From: Aquabacterium sp. | Lineage (GTDB): Bacteria; Pseudomonadota; Gammaproteobacteria; Burkholderiales; Burkholderiaceae_C | DNA length: 64,000 nucleotides | Direction of reading: 5' to 3' | Assembly: GCF_016234775.1 (NCBI RefSeq) | Contig: NZ_JACRAH010000037.1 | Span: 1 to 64,000 of the forward strand | Shown here: positions 27,393 through 36,299 of the stretch, piece after piece | Layout: each line of letters opens with the position of its first letter | Position numbering within the stretch: the stretch's first letter is position 1 | Notes under the pieces: generated by a model | What the model was told of the DNA's origin: nothing | The model's input: the letters and a program-made list of their open reading frames with translations, nothing else | The model's database searches: none | Program-made: the position numbers and the translations under genes

Positions 27393-28712
27393 ATGTCCAA
27401 GAGGCCGTTCACACGCCACTGCCTGCCGCTTTACTCAACCCTGCTGATACTTGCCGCGCTGTCCGGGTGCGCATCCGGCCCCACCACCACACCGAAGAGC
27501 GCCCCTGCCCCCAGCTCCAACGCTTCTTCAGCGGAAAGCCCTGCCCTGATCCAGGCCCCCTCGGGCCTGGTCAACGAAGCGCCCGTCGATGAACGCTTTG
27601 CAAAGTGGCTGGCAAACTTTCGTGACACAGCTCGCGCAGCAGGTATTGACGATGCCACGCTGCACGCCGCTCTGGATGGTGTGCGCTTGCGCTCTCGGGC
27701 GGTGGAACTGGACCGCGCCCAGCCCGAGTTCACGCGGGCCCTGTGGGACTACGTGGACGCCATCATCTCCCCCCAACGCATTACCCAGGGGCAGCAGAAG
27801 CTGGCCCAATTCAAGATGGAGTCCGATGCCGCCAGCACACGTTATGGCGTACCGACACCCGTCCTGATGGCCGTATGGGGCCTGGAGAGCAACTACGGCA
27901 GCAACTACGGCGACGTTCCCGTCTTTGACGCCCTGGCCACCCTGGGGTTCGAAGGCCGGCGCGAGGCCTGGGCCAAGAGCGAACTGCTGGCCGCGCTCAA
28001 AATTGTTCAACGCAAGGACATAGACCGCGAACGCATGGTGGGATCATGGGCAGGTGCCATGGGGCAGACGCAATTCATGCCCTCGTCCTACCTGGTCTAC
28101 GCCGTTGATGCCGATGGCGATGGGCGGCGAGACATCTGGGGCAGCATGGCCGACGTGCTCTCGTCCACAGCCCATTTCCTGGCCCGTTCGGGCTGGCGTG
28201 CAGAGGAAACCTGGGGCACAGAGGTGCAACTGCCGGCCAGCTTCGACCCCTCACGCGCCGATGCTCAGTTGCGGCAGCCTTCCGCACAATGGGCCGCAGA
28301 AGGCGTGCGCACCATGGATAACACGCCACTCCCGAGCCTGGCCGACGCCTCGATCTTGCAACCCGCAGGTGCGCGCGGGCCGGCTTTCATCGTAGGCAGC
28401 AACTACCGGGCCGTTCTGCGCTACAACAACGCCACCAGCTATGCCCTCACTGTTTGCTTGCTGGCGCAGCGCATCGGCGGAGGCCCTGGTGTTCAAGCGC
28501 CTTGGCCCAAAGACCTGCGCCCACTCACACGCAGCGAGGTGCAGTCCATGCAAACCGCACTGAACCAGCGCGGCTTCGACAGCGGCAAACCTGATGGCCA
28601 GATGGGGCCAGCCACACGTCGTGCACTACAGCAGTTTCAACGCAGTGTGGACTTGCCTGCAGACGGCTACCCCACTTCGGCTTTGCTCATGCAGCTGCTG
28701 CAGACACCTTGA
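27393..28712 (+). CDS. mltB: lytic murein transglycosylase B with peptidoglycan-binding domain
   Basis: A 439-residue lipoprotein. The signal 'LLILAALSGC' gives a lipidated Cys26. The SLT/MltB domain spans about 65-360, with catalytic Glu165 in 'VWGLESNYGS', and later 'VGSWAGAMGQTQFMPSSYL' and 'NYRAVLRYN'. A C-terminal PG_binding_1 domain (about 380-437) reads 'SMQTALNQRGFDSGKPDGQM' then 'GPATRRALQQFQ'. It cleaves glycan strands to anhydro ends. ATG 27393 has no clear Shine-Dalgarno. Confidence 0.92.
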   Translation: MSKRPFTRHCLPLYSTLLILAALSGCASGPTTTPKSAPAPSSNASSAESPALIQAPSGLVNEAPVDERFAKWLANFRDTARAAGIDDATLHAALDGVRLRSRAVELDRAQPEFTRALWDYVDAIISPQRITQGQQKLAQFKMESDAASTRYGVPTPVLMAVWGLESNYGSNYGDVPVFDALATLGFEGRREAWAKSELLAALKIVQRKDIDRERMVGSWAGAMGQTQFMPSSYLVYAVDADGDGRRDIWGSMADVLSSTAHFLARSGWRAEETWGTEVQLPASFDPSRADAQLRQPSAQWAAEGVRTMDNTPLPSLADASILQPAGARGPAFIVGSNYRAVLRYNNATSYALTVCLLAQRIGGGPGVQAPWPKDLRPLTRSEVQSMQTALNQRGFDSGKPDGQMGPATRRALQQFQRSVDLPADGYPTSALLMQLLQTP

Positions 28713-28741
28713 CGGACAAAATCCTGTCGGATGCGTGAAGA

Positions 28742-29923
28742 TCAGTCGGCCGGCCTCTGAGCCAATGCCCACTGAACATGCTCGCCGACCAGGTCCACAT
28801 CGGTCCCGACCGGAGGCTGCACCAACCAGGCAGACAAGGCCCTGCGCATGGCCATCAGTGCGGCCTCATCAGGCTCGGTCCGCAAGGCATTGCCCAGCGC
28901 CACAGCCATATTGCGCTGCCAGCTCGCAAAGCCGATGCGCCTGATGGGACTGCCTTCGGTCAAGCGCAAAAAGGTGGCCTCATCCCACTGCCACAACTGC
29001 AACAAGGTCGGGTTGGACAGGGCTGGTCGCACATCGAAGTCGGGCAACACGGCTCGACGTGCAAACTTGTTCCAGGGGCAAGCCAGCTGGCAATCATCGC
29101 AACCGTAGATGCGGTTACCGATCAAAGAGCGCAGCGCTACAGGGATAGGACCGCTCTGCTCGATCGTGAGGTAGGAAATGCAGCGACGGGCATCCACCAA
29201 TCGCTCCCCCACGATGGCCTGGGTCGGGCAAACATCCATGCAGGCCTGGCAGGATCCGCAATGCGCCGATTCAGGCTCGGTGACAGGCAAATCAATGTCG
29301 ACAAAGATCTCGCCCAGGAAAAAGGTCGATCCTGCCTCGCGCGACAGCAGCAAAGTGTGTTTGCCACGCCAACCCAGGCCACTGCGGCTGGCCAGCTCGA
29401 CCTCCAGCACAGGGGCCGAATCCGTGAACACGCGGTGGCCGAACGGGCCGATCAGCTCGGCCAGCTTGTCGGCCAGCTTCTGCAGGCGGTTGCGCAGCAC
29501 CTTGTGATAGTCCCGCCCCCGTGCGTACATCGACACCGCGGCGGCAGAAGGCTGCTTGAGCCGCTCCCACTCGACACGTTGCCACTCGCCAGCCCGCTCA
29601 GGCAAGCTCGAAGGCAGATAATCCATGCGTGCCGTGATGACCCTGACCGTGCCCGGGACGAGCTCTGCAGGCCTGGCCCGCTTGAGTCCATGGCTGGCCA
29701 TGTAGTGCATGTCCCCGTGGAAACCACGCGCCAGCCAGTCCAACAATGGGGCCTCGGCACTTGACAAGTCGACATCAGCTACGCCAATCTGAGAAAATCC
29801 CAATTCTGTCGCCCATTGGCGCAAGCTCGCCATGACCTGAGCGAGGTCGGCCGTCCGGCCCGAATCCCCCGGACAGGCATCCGGAACAACGCCCGGAAGA
29901 GGTGACTGAAGTACATGACGCAT
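28742..29923 (-). CDS. queG: epoxyqueuosine reductase
   Basis: A 393-residue (from ATG 29923) cobalamin and Fe-S enzyme that makes queuosine in tRNA. The N-terminal domain has 'ATELGFSQIGVADVDLSSAE' and 'DYHKVLRNRLQKLA'; two 4Fe-4S motifs follow, 'CGSCQACMDVCPTQAI' and 'CDDCQLACPWN'. The start is uncertain: ATG 29923 overlaps the divergent tsaE start by 9 bases, while ATG 29833 gives 363 residues and avoids it. The C-terminal HEAT-like region is present. Confidence 0.92.
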   Translation of the reverse strand: MRHVLQSPLPGVVPDACPGDSGRTADLAQVMASLRQWATELGFSQIGVADVDLSSAEAPLLDWLARGFHGDMHYMASHGLKRARPAELVPGTVRVITARMDYLPSSLPERAGEWQRVEWERLKQPSAAAVSMYARGRDYHKVLRNRLQKLADKLAELIGPFGHRVFTDSAPVLEVELASRSGLGWRGKHTLLLSREAGSTFFLGEIFVDIDLPVTEPESAHCGSCQACMDVCPTQAIVGERLVDARRCISYLTIEQSGPIPVALRSLIGNRIYGCDDCQLACPWNKFARRAVLPDFDVRPALSNPTLLQLWQWDEATFLRLTEGSPIRRIGFASWQRNMAVALGNALRTEPDEAALMAMRRALSAWLVQPPVGTDVDLVGEHVQWALAQRPAD

Positions 29924-30466
29924 GTGACGATCGTAGCAAGCCCGCAAGGCCCCAACGCCAACATACCGGCGACGGTGCGCGACTTCATCTGGAAAGATGA
30001 GGCCGCATGCGCAGCCATGGCCGCTGAACTGGCGCAAGCGCTGCAAGCAGGCCTGCTGGCGGGGCATTCCGCCTACATCGAACTGCATGGCACCCTGGGC
30101 GCGGGCAAAACCACCTTCACCCGCCACCTGCTGCGGGCGTTGGGCGTGCAGGGCCGCATCAAGAGCCCGAGCTATGCGGTGGTCGAGTCCCACGACGTGC
30201 CCGGCATGGCCATTCACCATTTCGATTTCTACCGCTTCAACGATCCGCAGGAGTGGGAAGACGCTGGCTTTCGCGACATCTTCGCGGCGCCTGGCCTGAA
30301 GCTGGCCGAGTGGCCCGAAAAAGCGCAAGGCCTGTTGCCCCGCGCAGACTTGCAGATCCACATTCAGCCCCCACCTCGGCTGGATGAGGGTGAATGCCGC
30401 ACCGTGCGCATCGAGGCGGCCAGCCCGCTTGGACAACATGCCCTGGGCGCGCTAAGCCATGGATAA
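29915..30466 (+). CDS. tsaE: tRNA threonylcarbamoyladenosine synthesis ATPase TsaE
   Basis: A 183-residue P-loop ATPase of the t6A pathway, working with TsaB and TsaD. Walker A is 'GTLGAGKTTFTRHLLRALG', then 'IKSPSYAVVESH', 'IHHFDFYRF' and 'LKLAEWPEKA', all family hallmarks. The N-terminus is about 25 residues longer than E. coli TsaE. It starts head-to-head with queG and overlaps the amiC start by 8 bases, so tsaE-amiC are coupled. Confidence 0.93.
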   Translation: MTHVTIVASPQGPNANIPATVRDFIWKDEAACAAMAAELAQALQAGLLAGHSAYIELHGTLGAGKTTFTRHLLRALGVQGRIKSPSYAVVESHDVPGMAIHHFDFYRFNDPQEWEDAGFRDIFAAPGLKLAEWPEKAQGLLPRADLQIHIQPPPRLDEGECRTVRIEAASPLGQHALGALSHG

Positions 30467-32054
30467 GCGTCACCAGTCTCACCGTCGACAACTGCTCAAG
30501 CAGGCGCTGGGCGGCACCCTGATCATGGTGCTGGGTCCCAAGGAGCTTGCTTTTGGCGCCCAACTGGTGGCCGTGCGCGTGTGGCCGGCAGCGGATTACA
30601 CGCGGGTCACGCTGGAATCGGATGTCCCGCTCAATGCCACTTTCTTTTCAGTAGCCAACCCGACGCGCCTGGTGATCGACATAGAGGGGCTCGCGTTAAG
30701 CGCCCAACTGCGCGACATCGTCAGCAAGGTGCGCTCGGATGACCCGTTCATTGCCGGCGTGCGGGTCGGCCAGAACCGCCCCAACGTGGCCCGACTGGTA
30801 CTGGATCTGAAACAAGCCATCAAACCACAGGTGTTCGGTTTGCCTCCTGTGGCGGCCTACCAGCATCGCCTGGTTTTTGACCTGTACCCCACGCAGACCC
30901 CTGACCCGAGGATGGCGCTGCAAGCTCAGCCCGGAGCACCATCAGCCTCAGCTGCCCCGCAGACAAACACCCCCAGCGCCTCATCATCGAGCGGCAACAG
31001 CGGTCAGGCGGCCAGCGCTTCGGCCTTGCCAGCCAGTGGCGGCAGCCCTGGCGCCTTCATCTCTGCGCCTGCCACACCTGCGGCCCCCGGCGTCGCACGC
31101 CCCGCCCTGCCTAATCCGCAATCCGATCAGGCCGCCGATGCGATGAACGATGCCCTGGGTGACTTCATCGGCAACCTCAAGCGCCCTCTGGGTGCATCGG
31201 ACAAGGCTGTGGCAAAGGCGCCGCCTGGCCGTCCTGGTGACAAGCCTCTGGACAAGTCCAGTGACAAGAACCCCGACCGCACCGCCGACAAGGCCAGCGT
31301 CGACAGCGACAACGCCCTGCTCGGCAACGCCAAGGCTGGCGCCCAAAGGCTGGTCATCGTCGCCCTGGATGCCGGCCACGGCGGCGAAGACCCTGGTGCC
31401 GTGGGCCCCAGTGGTTTGTATGAAAAGGACGTTGTGCTCAAGGTGGCGCACAAACTGCGCGCCCTGATCAACGCTCAACCCGGCATGCGCGCCATGCTCA
31501 CGCGGGAATCCGACTACTTCGTGCCCTTGCACGAGCGCGTGGTCAAGGCCCGTCGCGTACGAGCAGATCTCTTCGTGTCCATCCATGCCGATGCCTTCAT
31601 GAACCCGCAGGCACGCGGCGCCTCGGTATTCGCACTGTCGGAAACCGGCGCATCCAGTGCGGCAGCGCGCTGGATGGCACGCAAGGAGAACTCGTCGGAT
31701 CAGGTCGGCGGCGTCAACATCAAGAACAAGGATGCGACCGTGATGCGCACCTTGCTGGACATGTCCACCACCGCGCAGATCAAGGACAGCCTCAAGCTGG
31801 GCCATGCCGTGCTGGGCCACCTGGGCAAGATCGGCAAGCTGCACCGAGGCAAAGTCGAGCAAGCTGGCTTTGCCGTGCTCAAGGCACCTGACATTCCTTC
31901 CATCCTGGTTGAAACCGGTTTCATCTCGAACCCGGAGGAAGAAGCCAAACTCCAGGATGACGACTACCAGCGCGAGCTGGCGGATGCCCTGCTGCAAGGC
32001 ATCCAGCGCTACTTCGCCAAAAACCCGCCACTAGCCCGCAATCGCGCGCTGTAA
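30459..32054 (+). CDS. amiC: N-acetylmuramoyl-L-alanine amidase AmiC
   Basis: A 531-residue periplasmic amidase that splits septal peptidoglycan. The N-terminus has a twin-arginine-like 'HRRQLLKQALGGTL' signal, an AMIN domain spans about 35-135, and an unusually long Pro/Ala/Ser then Lys/Asp-rich linker about 145-290. The amidase_3 domain (about 300-525) has 'LDAGHGGEDPGA' (His307), 'LYEKDVVLKVA', 'LFVSIHADA' and 'ILVETGFISNPEEE'. The linker contains repeated 'DK' pairs. Confidence 0.93.
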   Translation: MDKRHQSHRRQLLKQALGGTLIMVLGPKELAFGAQLVAVRVWPAADYTRVTLESDVPLNATFFSVANPTRLVIDIEGLALSAQLRDIVSKVRSDDPFIAGVRVGQNRPNVARLVLDLKQAIKPQVFGLPPVAAYQHRLVFDLYPTQTPDPRMALQAQPGAPSASAAPQTNTPSASSSSGNSGQAASASALPASGGSPGAFISAPATPAAPGVARPALPNPQSDQAADAMNDALGDFIGNLKRPLGASDKAVAKAPPGRPGDKPLDKSSDKNPDRTADKASVDSDNALLGNAKAGAQRLVIVALDAGHGGEDPGAVGPSGLYEKDVVLKVAHKLRALINAQPGMRAMLTRESDYFVPLHERVVKARRVRADLFVSIHADAFMNPQARGASVFALSETGASSAAARWMARKENSSDQVGGVNIKNKDATVMRTLLDMSTTAQIKDSLKLGHAVLGHLGKIGKLHRGKVEQAGFAVLKAPDIPSILVETGFISNPEEEAKLQDDDYQRELADALLQGIQRYFAKNPPLARNRAL

Positions 32055-32070
32055 AGCACCCTTGGCCGAC

Positions 32071-32092
32071 AGGAGCCCACATGCGGGCTCCT
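32071..32092. terminator. convergent hairpin between amiC and dedA
   Basis: AGGAGCCC (32071-32078) and GGGCTCCT (32085-32092) form a perfect 8-bp stem with a 6-base loop, followed by TAAG. It sits between converging genes; the U-tract is short. Confidence 0.55.
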
Positions 32093-32111
32093 TAAGTCGC
32101 TCAACGTACGC

Positions 32112-32762
32112 TCAAGCCGCCCGACTGGCTGAACGACTCGCCTTCCAGCCGCCATACAAGGCAATCAGGCCGGGCACCAGGATCATCGCCCAGATGATCT
32201 TGCTCAGATGCTGCTGCACGAAGGGGATGTTGCCAAAGTAGTAACCCACCGTGGTCAGGCCCAGGACCCAGATCAGGGCGCCGACCACGTTGTAAGCCGT
32301 GAAAGTGGCACGGTTCATCTCAGCCACGCCGGCCACAAACGGCGCGAACGTACGAATGAATGGCATGAAGCGCGCCACGATGATGGTGACACCACCGTGC
32401 TTTTCATAGAACGCGTGCGCCGAATCAAAGGCCTTGCGGTTGAACCAGCGCGAGTTTTCCCACTGGAACACCTTGGGGCCGATATAGCGCCCGATCGAGT
32501 AATTCAGTTGATCGCCCAGGATCGCCGCCGCCAGCAAGACGGCCATGGCCACCGGCAAGCTCATGGCGCCTGTGCCAGCCAAGGCTCCCACCATGAACAA
32601 CAAGGAGTCACCGGGCAGGAAAGGCATCACAACGAGGCCGGTTTCCACAAACACGATGAGGAACAGCAGGCCGTAAACCCACACGCCATACATCTGCACA
32701 AACTCGGCAAGGTGCTTGTCGACGTGCAGGATGAAGTCAATCAGAAAGTGTGCGATATCCAT
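32112..32762 (-). CDS. DedA-family membrane protein
   Basis: A 216-residue inner-membrane protein with about five hydrophobic segments. Diagnostic pieces are 'FVETGLVVMPFLPGDSLLF', 'LGDQLNYSIGRYIG' and the 'ARFMPFIRTFAPFVAGVAEM' arginine motif. DedA proteins are linked to polyprenyl-phosphate or phospholipid recycling and membrane-potential maintenance. A CATAAT hexamer ends 8 bases before ATG 32762, leaving little or no leader. Divergent from mutL. Confidence 0.9.
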   Translation of the reverse strand: MDIAHFLIDFILHVDKHLAEFVQMYGVWVYGLLFLIVFVETGLVVMPFLPGDSLLFMVGALAGTGAMSLPVAMAVLLAAAILGDQLNYSIGRYIGPKVFQWENSRWFNRKAFDSAHAFYEKHGGVTIIVARFMPFIRTFAPFVAGVAEMNRATFTAYNVVGALIWVLGLTTVGYYFGNIPFVQQHLSKIIWAMILVPGLIALYGGWKASRSASRAA

Positions 32763-32828
32763 GGCGGCGCATTATGGCCGGGATTGCCCCTTCGGCGACA
32801 TCGCCCCACACCCTGAAGCCGGGGCTTC

Positions 32829-32834
32829 TACAAT
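32829..32834 (+). promoter_or_regulatory. TACAAT -10-like box 6 bases before mutL ATG
   Basis: TACAAT at 32829-32834 lies six bases before ATG 32841. If used, transcription would start at or near the A of ATG and the mRNA would be leaderless. No Shine-Dalgarno is present. The -35 region is weak. Confidence 0.45.
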
Positions 32835-32840
32835 AGCGGG

Positions 32841-34901
32841 ATGACGCCTGAGCCCGCCCGCAACCCTGCATTTTCGGACACCTCATCCCCTGAGCCTGCG
32901 CCAGCGCGCCGTACGATCCAGGAGTTGCCCGACGAACTGATCAGCCAAATCGCTGCCGGCGAGGTGGTGGAACGGCCTGCTTCCGTTGTGCGCGAACTGG
33001 TGGACAACGCGCTGGATTCAGGCGCGAGCCAGATCACCGTCAAGCTGCTGGCCGGTGGCGTGCGCCAGATCCTCGTGGAAGACGACGGCTGCGGCATCCC
33101 CGTGCCAGAGCTGCCGCTGGCCTTGCGTCGCCATGCCACCAGCAAGATCCGCTCGCTGGATGACCTGGAGCATGTGGCCACCATGGGCTTCCGTGGCGAA
33201 GCGCTGGCCGCGATTGCGTCGGTGTCTGAAACCTCTTTGTCCAGCCGCACACCGGATGCCGCCCATGCCCATCGCCTGGATGCGCGTTCAGGCGAGTTGA
33301 CACCGGCTGCCCGCGCTGTGGGCACCAGCGTTGAAGTGCGCGAGCTGTTTTTCAGCACGCCCGCACGCCGCAAGTTCCTCAAGAGTGACGCCACCGAACT
33401 GGCGCACTGCCTGGAAGCCGTTCGCCGCCATGCCCTGGCTCGTCCGGATGTGGGCTTCAGCGTGTGGCATGAAGGCAAGCTGGTCGAACAGTTGCGCCCA
33501 GGCACGCCTGCGCAACGCCTGGCCGATGTGCTGGGCGAAGAATTCGTGCGCACCAGCCGAGAGGTGGATCTGGCCATCGGGCCCATGCGCATCCATGGCC
33601 GCGCAGGCCTGCCTGATGCTGCCCGCTCACGTGCCGACTGGCAGTACTGCTACGTCAACGGCCGTTATGTGCGAGACAAGCTGCTGGCGCACGGCGTGCG
33701 CTCGGCGTATGAAGATGTGCTGCATGGTTCCCGCCAACCCACCTACGCCCTGTTCATCGAGATTGCCCCCGAACTGGTGGACGTGAACGTGCACCCGACC
33801 AAGATCGAGGTGCGCTTCCGAGATTCACGTCAGGTTCACCAGGCTGCGCGCAAGGCCGTCGAGGCTGCGCTGGCCTTGTCACGCGCTGGCCAGGCTGCCG
33901 AAGCCCTGGCGGAGCAGGCTCGCATTGATGCGCCTGCGCAAGCACTCAGCGAACAAGCATCACCAGGTTTCCAGTTGCAAGCCACCACGGAGCCACCCAA
34001 ACTGGCGCCGCCACAACAAACTGCCCTGCCCTGGATGCGCGTGCAGGACAGCGCACCCGAACGCCGTTGGGGCGGCTGGCCTACCGCGACCGATAACACG
34101 CAAGACACCGCCACGGTGTTGTCCACCGCAGCCGCGCCAGACCCGTTTGCCGACCTGAATCTGCCGCGCGTGGTGTCGGCATCGTCGAATGAGGATGAGG
34201 TACCTGTGCCGTTCGCAACAGGCGCGCCCCCCATCAACCGAGATCCGATTACCGCCCAACCACCGGCCAACGACTGGACCAGCCAGATCGCCCCCGCCAC
34301 CATGGACGACAGCCACGAGTGGCCGCTGGGCCGTGCGGTGGCTCAAATCGGAGGCATTTATGTGCTGGCCGAGAACGCCAAGGGCCTGATCATTGTGGAC
34401 ATGCATGCGGCCCACGAACGCGTCGTGTACGAACGACTGAAGGCGCAACTGGCCCACGAACGGCTGGAAAGCCAGCCCCTGCTGATTCCGCTGACGTTTG
34501 CGGCCACGCCGCAAGAAGTGGCCACAGCCGAGACCCAACGCGATGCCCTGCTCTCGCTGGGCCTGGATGTCGATGCCATTGGCCCAGGCAAGTTGGCCGT
34601 GCGCTCGCTGCCCATGGCCTTGACGCAGGCCGACGGCGTGGAACTGGCGCGCTCGGTGCTGGCTGAACTGGCCCAACTGGATGCCAGCGACGTGATCAAG
34701 CGTGCGCAGCACGAGCTGCTGGCCACCATGGCTTGCCATGGCGCCGTGCGCGCCAACCGTCGGCTCACGCTGGCTGAAATGAATGCACTCCTGCGCGATA
34801 TGGAAGCCACTGAACGCGCCGATCAGTGCAATCATGGGCGACCGACCTGGCGCCAGCTCACACTCAAAGAACTTGACGCCCTTTTCCTGCGTGGTCGCTG
34901 A
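32841..34901 (+). CDS. mutL: DNA mismatch repair protein MutL (endonuclease type)
   Basis: A 686-residue GHKL ATPase. The N-terminal domain has 'IAAGEVVERPASVVRELVDN', 'VEDDGCGIP' and 'MGFRGEALAAIASV'. A long variable linker (about 340-485) precedes the dimerisation domain, which carries the endonuclease motif DxHA-x2-E-x4-E as 'DMHAAHERVVYE' (520-531) and the partner 'CNHGRP' from Cys663. This fits lineages that lack MutH, where MutL nicks the new strand. rluB follows. Confidence 0.95.
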   Translation: MTPEPARNPAFSDTSSPEPAPARRTIQELPDELISQIAAGEVVERPASVVRELVDNALDSGASQITVKLLAGGVRQILVEDDGCGIPVPELPLALRRHATSKIRSLDDLEHVATMGFRGEALAAIASVSETSLSSRTPDAAHAHRLDARSGELTPAARAVGTSVEVRELFFSTPARRKFLKSDATELAHCLEAVRRHALARPDVGFSVWHEGKLVEQLRPGTPAQRLADVLGEEFVRTSREVDLAIGPMRIHGRAGLPDAARSRADWQYCYVNGRYVRDKLLAHGVRSAYEDVLHGSRQPTYALFIEIAPELVDVNVHPTKIEVRFRDSRQVHQAARKAVEAALALSRAGQAAEALAEQARIDAPAQALSEQASPGFQLQATTEPPKLAPPQQTALPWMRVQDSAPERRWGGWPTATDNTQDTATVLSTAAAPDPFADLNLPRVVSASSNEDEVPVPFATGAPPINRDPITAQPPANDWTSQIAPATMDDSHEWPLGRAVAQIGGIYVLAENAKGLIIVDMHAAHERVVYERLKAQLAHERLESQPLLIPLTFAATPQEVATAETQRDALLSLGLDVDAIGPGKLAVRSLPMALTQADGVELARSVLAELAQLDASDVIKRAQHELLATMACHGAVRANRRLTLAEMNALLRDMEATERADQCNHGRPTWRQLTLKELDALFLRGR

Positions 34902-34940
34902 GCCACCTCGCCCCACGCAGCCGCCCTGCCGGACACCCAT

Positions 34941-36299
34941 ATGACCGAACGAAAAAAATTGAGCCTGGCCAAACCGGCCCAGGCCGAGCCAGAACAAGCC
35001 GGCAGCCCCTACCGCAAACCACCCGTGCGTGGCAGTGGTACGGCGCCGCGCAAGCGCATGTCGGCGGCTGAAGCCGCCCAGGCACGCGAAGAAGCGGCAG
35101 CCCGTGAGCGTGCCGCCCCGCGTCACGACGATCAGACCCAGCGTCGCGACCCACGACAGGCACCGAGCCAGGAACGTGGCGCTTATCGTGGAGAGTTCCG
35201 CGGAGAGGATCGAGGCGAAGGCCGTGGCGCCCCTCGTGGTGAGCAAAGAAGCGAGCCGCGTGGCGATGCCCGCGGCGACTTCCGCAACGAGCCGCGCCGT
35301 GATCCACGCCAGGCACCGCAAGGCGATCGCCGAGCCGCGCCGCGCCGAGATCAGGACCAGCGCAGCAGCGCCGATCGAGGCCGCACGCCTGACCGCGCGC
35401 CTTATCAAGATGAGCGCCCGGAACAAGCCCCGCGCCGCGACCATCGCCGCGCTGATGGCCATTCGGCCACACGCGCCTCCCAAGGCTACGAGGCACCCCG
35501 CCAGCCTCAGCCCCCAGTCGAGCCCCGCGAGGACGACGGCCGACTGCGTCTGTCCAAGCTCATGAGCGAAAAAGGCCTGGCCTCGCGCCGTGAAGCTGAT
35601 GAGTGGATCGAGCAAGGCTGGGTCAGCGTCGATGGTGAGGTCGTGAGCGAACTCGGTACACGCGTCTTCCCCCATCAAGTCGTGACCATTGACCCGCTGG
35701 CACGCACACAGCAGGCCCAACGCGTCACCATCCTGATCCACAAGCCCATTGGCTATGTGAGCGGCCAGGCTGAAGACGGCTATGAGCCCGCCGTCGCCCT
35801 GATCCGCCCAGAGAACCGTTGGCACGATGACAAGTTCCCCGTGCAACTGACACGTGGTCACCTCAAGAACCTGGCGCCCGCCGGCCGGCTGGACATCGAC
35901 TCCACCGGCCTGCTCGTGCTCACGCAGGATGGCCGCATCGCCAAGCACCTGATCGGCGAAGACTCGGGTGTCGAAAAAGAGTACCTGGTGCGCGTGGTCT
36001 ATGAATCGGCACCCGAGGCCGAAAACGTCTCGGCCGTGGTGCCGCCCGAGGCCATCGAGCAACTGAAGTTCGGCCTGGAACTGGATGGCCGTCAACTCAA
36101 ACCCGCACAGGTGTCGTGGCAGAACGAGCAGCAATTGCGCTTCGTACTGCGCGAGGGCCGCAAGCGCCAGATCCGCCGCATGTGCGAACTCGTCGGCCTC
36201 AAGGTGGTGGGCCTCAAGCGCGTGCGCATGGGCAGCGTCACCCTGGGCAAGCTGCCGCTGGGTCAATGGCGTTTCCTGAGGCCTGATGAGCGTTTCTGA
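34941..36299 (+). CDS. rluB: 23S rRNA pseudouridine synthase, RluB type, with Arg-rich N-terminal extension
   Basis: A 452-residue protein. Residues about 200-250 are the S4 RNA-binding domain ('RLSKLMSEKGLASRREADEW'), and about 265-445 the RsuA-type catalytic domain with 'HKPIGYVSGQ' and the catalytic Asp in 'AGRLDIDSTGLLVLTQDG', then 'EGRKRQIRRMCELVGLKV'. The first 195 residues are low-complexity Arg/Asp/Glu/Gly repeats such as 'RGEFRGEDRGEGRGAPRGEQ', probably disordered RNA-binding. Its end overlaps the MFS start by 14 bases. Confidence 0.92.
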   Translation: MTERKKLSLAKPAQAEPEQAGSPYRKPPVRGSGTAPRKRMSAAEAAQAREEAAARERAAPRHDDQTQRRDPRQAPSQERGAYRGEFRGEDRGEGRGAPRGEQRSEPRGDARGDFRNEPRRDPRQAPQGDRRAAPRRDQDQRSSADRGRTPDRAPYQDERPEQAPRRDHRRADGHSATRASQGYEAPRQPQPPVEPREDDGRLRLSKLMSEKGLASRREADEWIEQGWVSVDGEVVSELGTRVFPHQVVTIDPLARTQQAQRVTILIHKPIGYVSGQAEDGYEPAVALIRPENRWHDDKFPVQLTRGHLKNLAPAGRLDIDSTGLLVLTQDGRIAKHLIGEDSGVEKEYLVRVVYESAPEAENVSAVVPPEAIEQLKFGLELDGRQLKPAQVSWQNEQQLRFVLREGRKRQIRRMCELVGLKVVGLKRVRMGSVTLGKLPLGQWRFLRPDERF

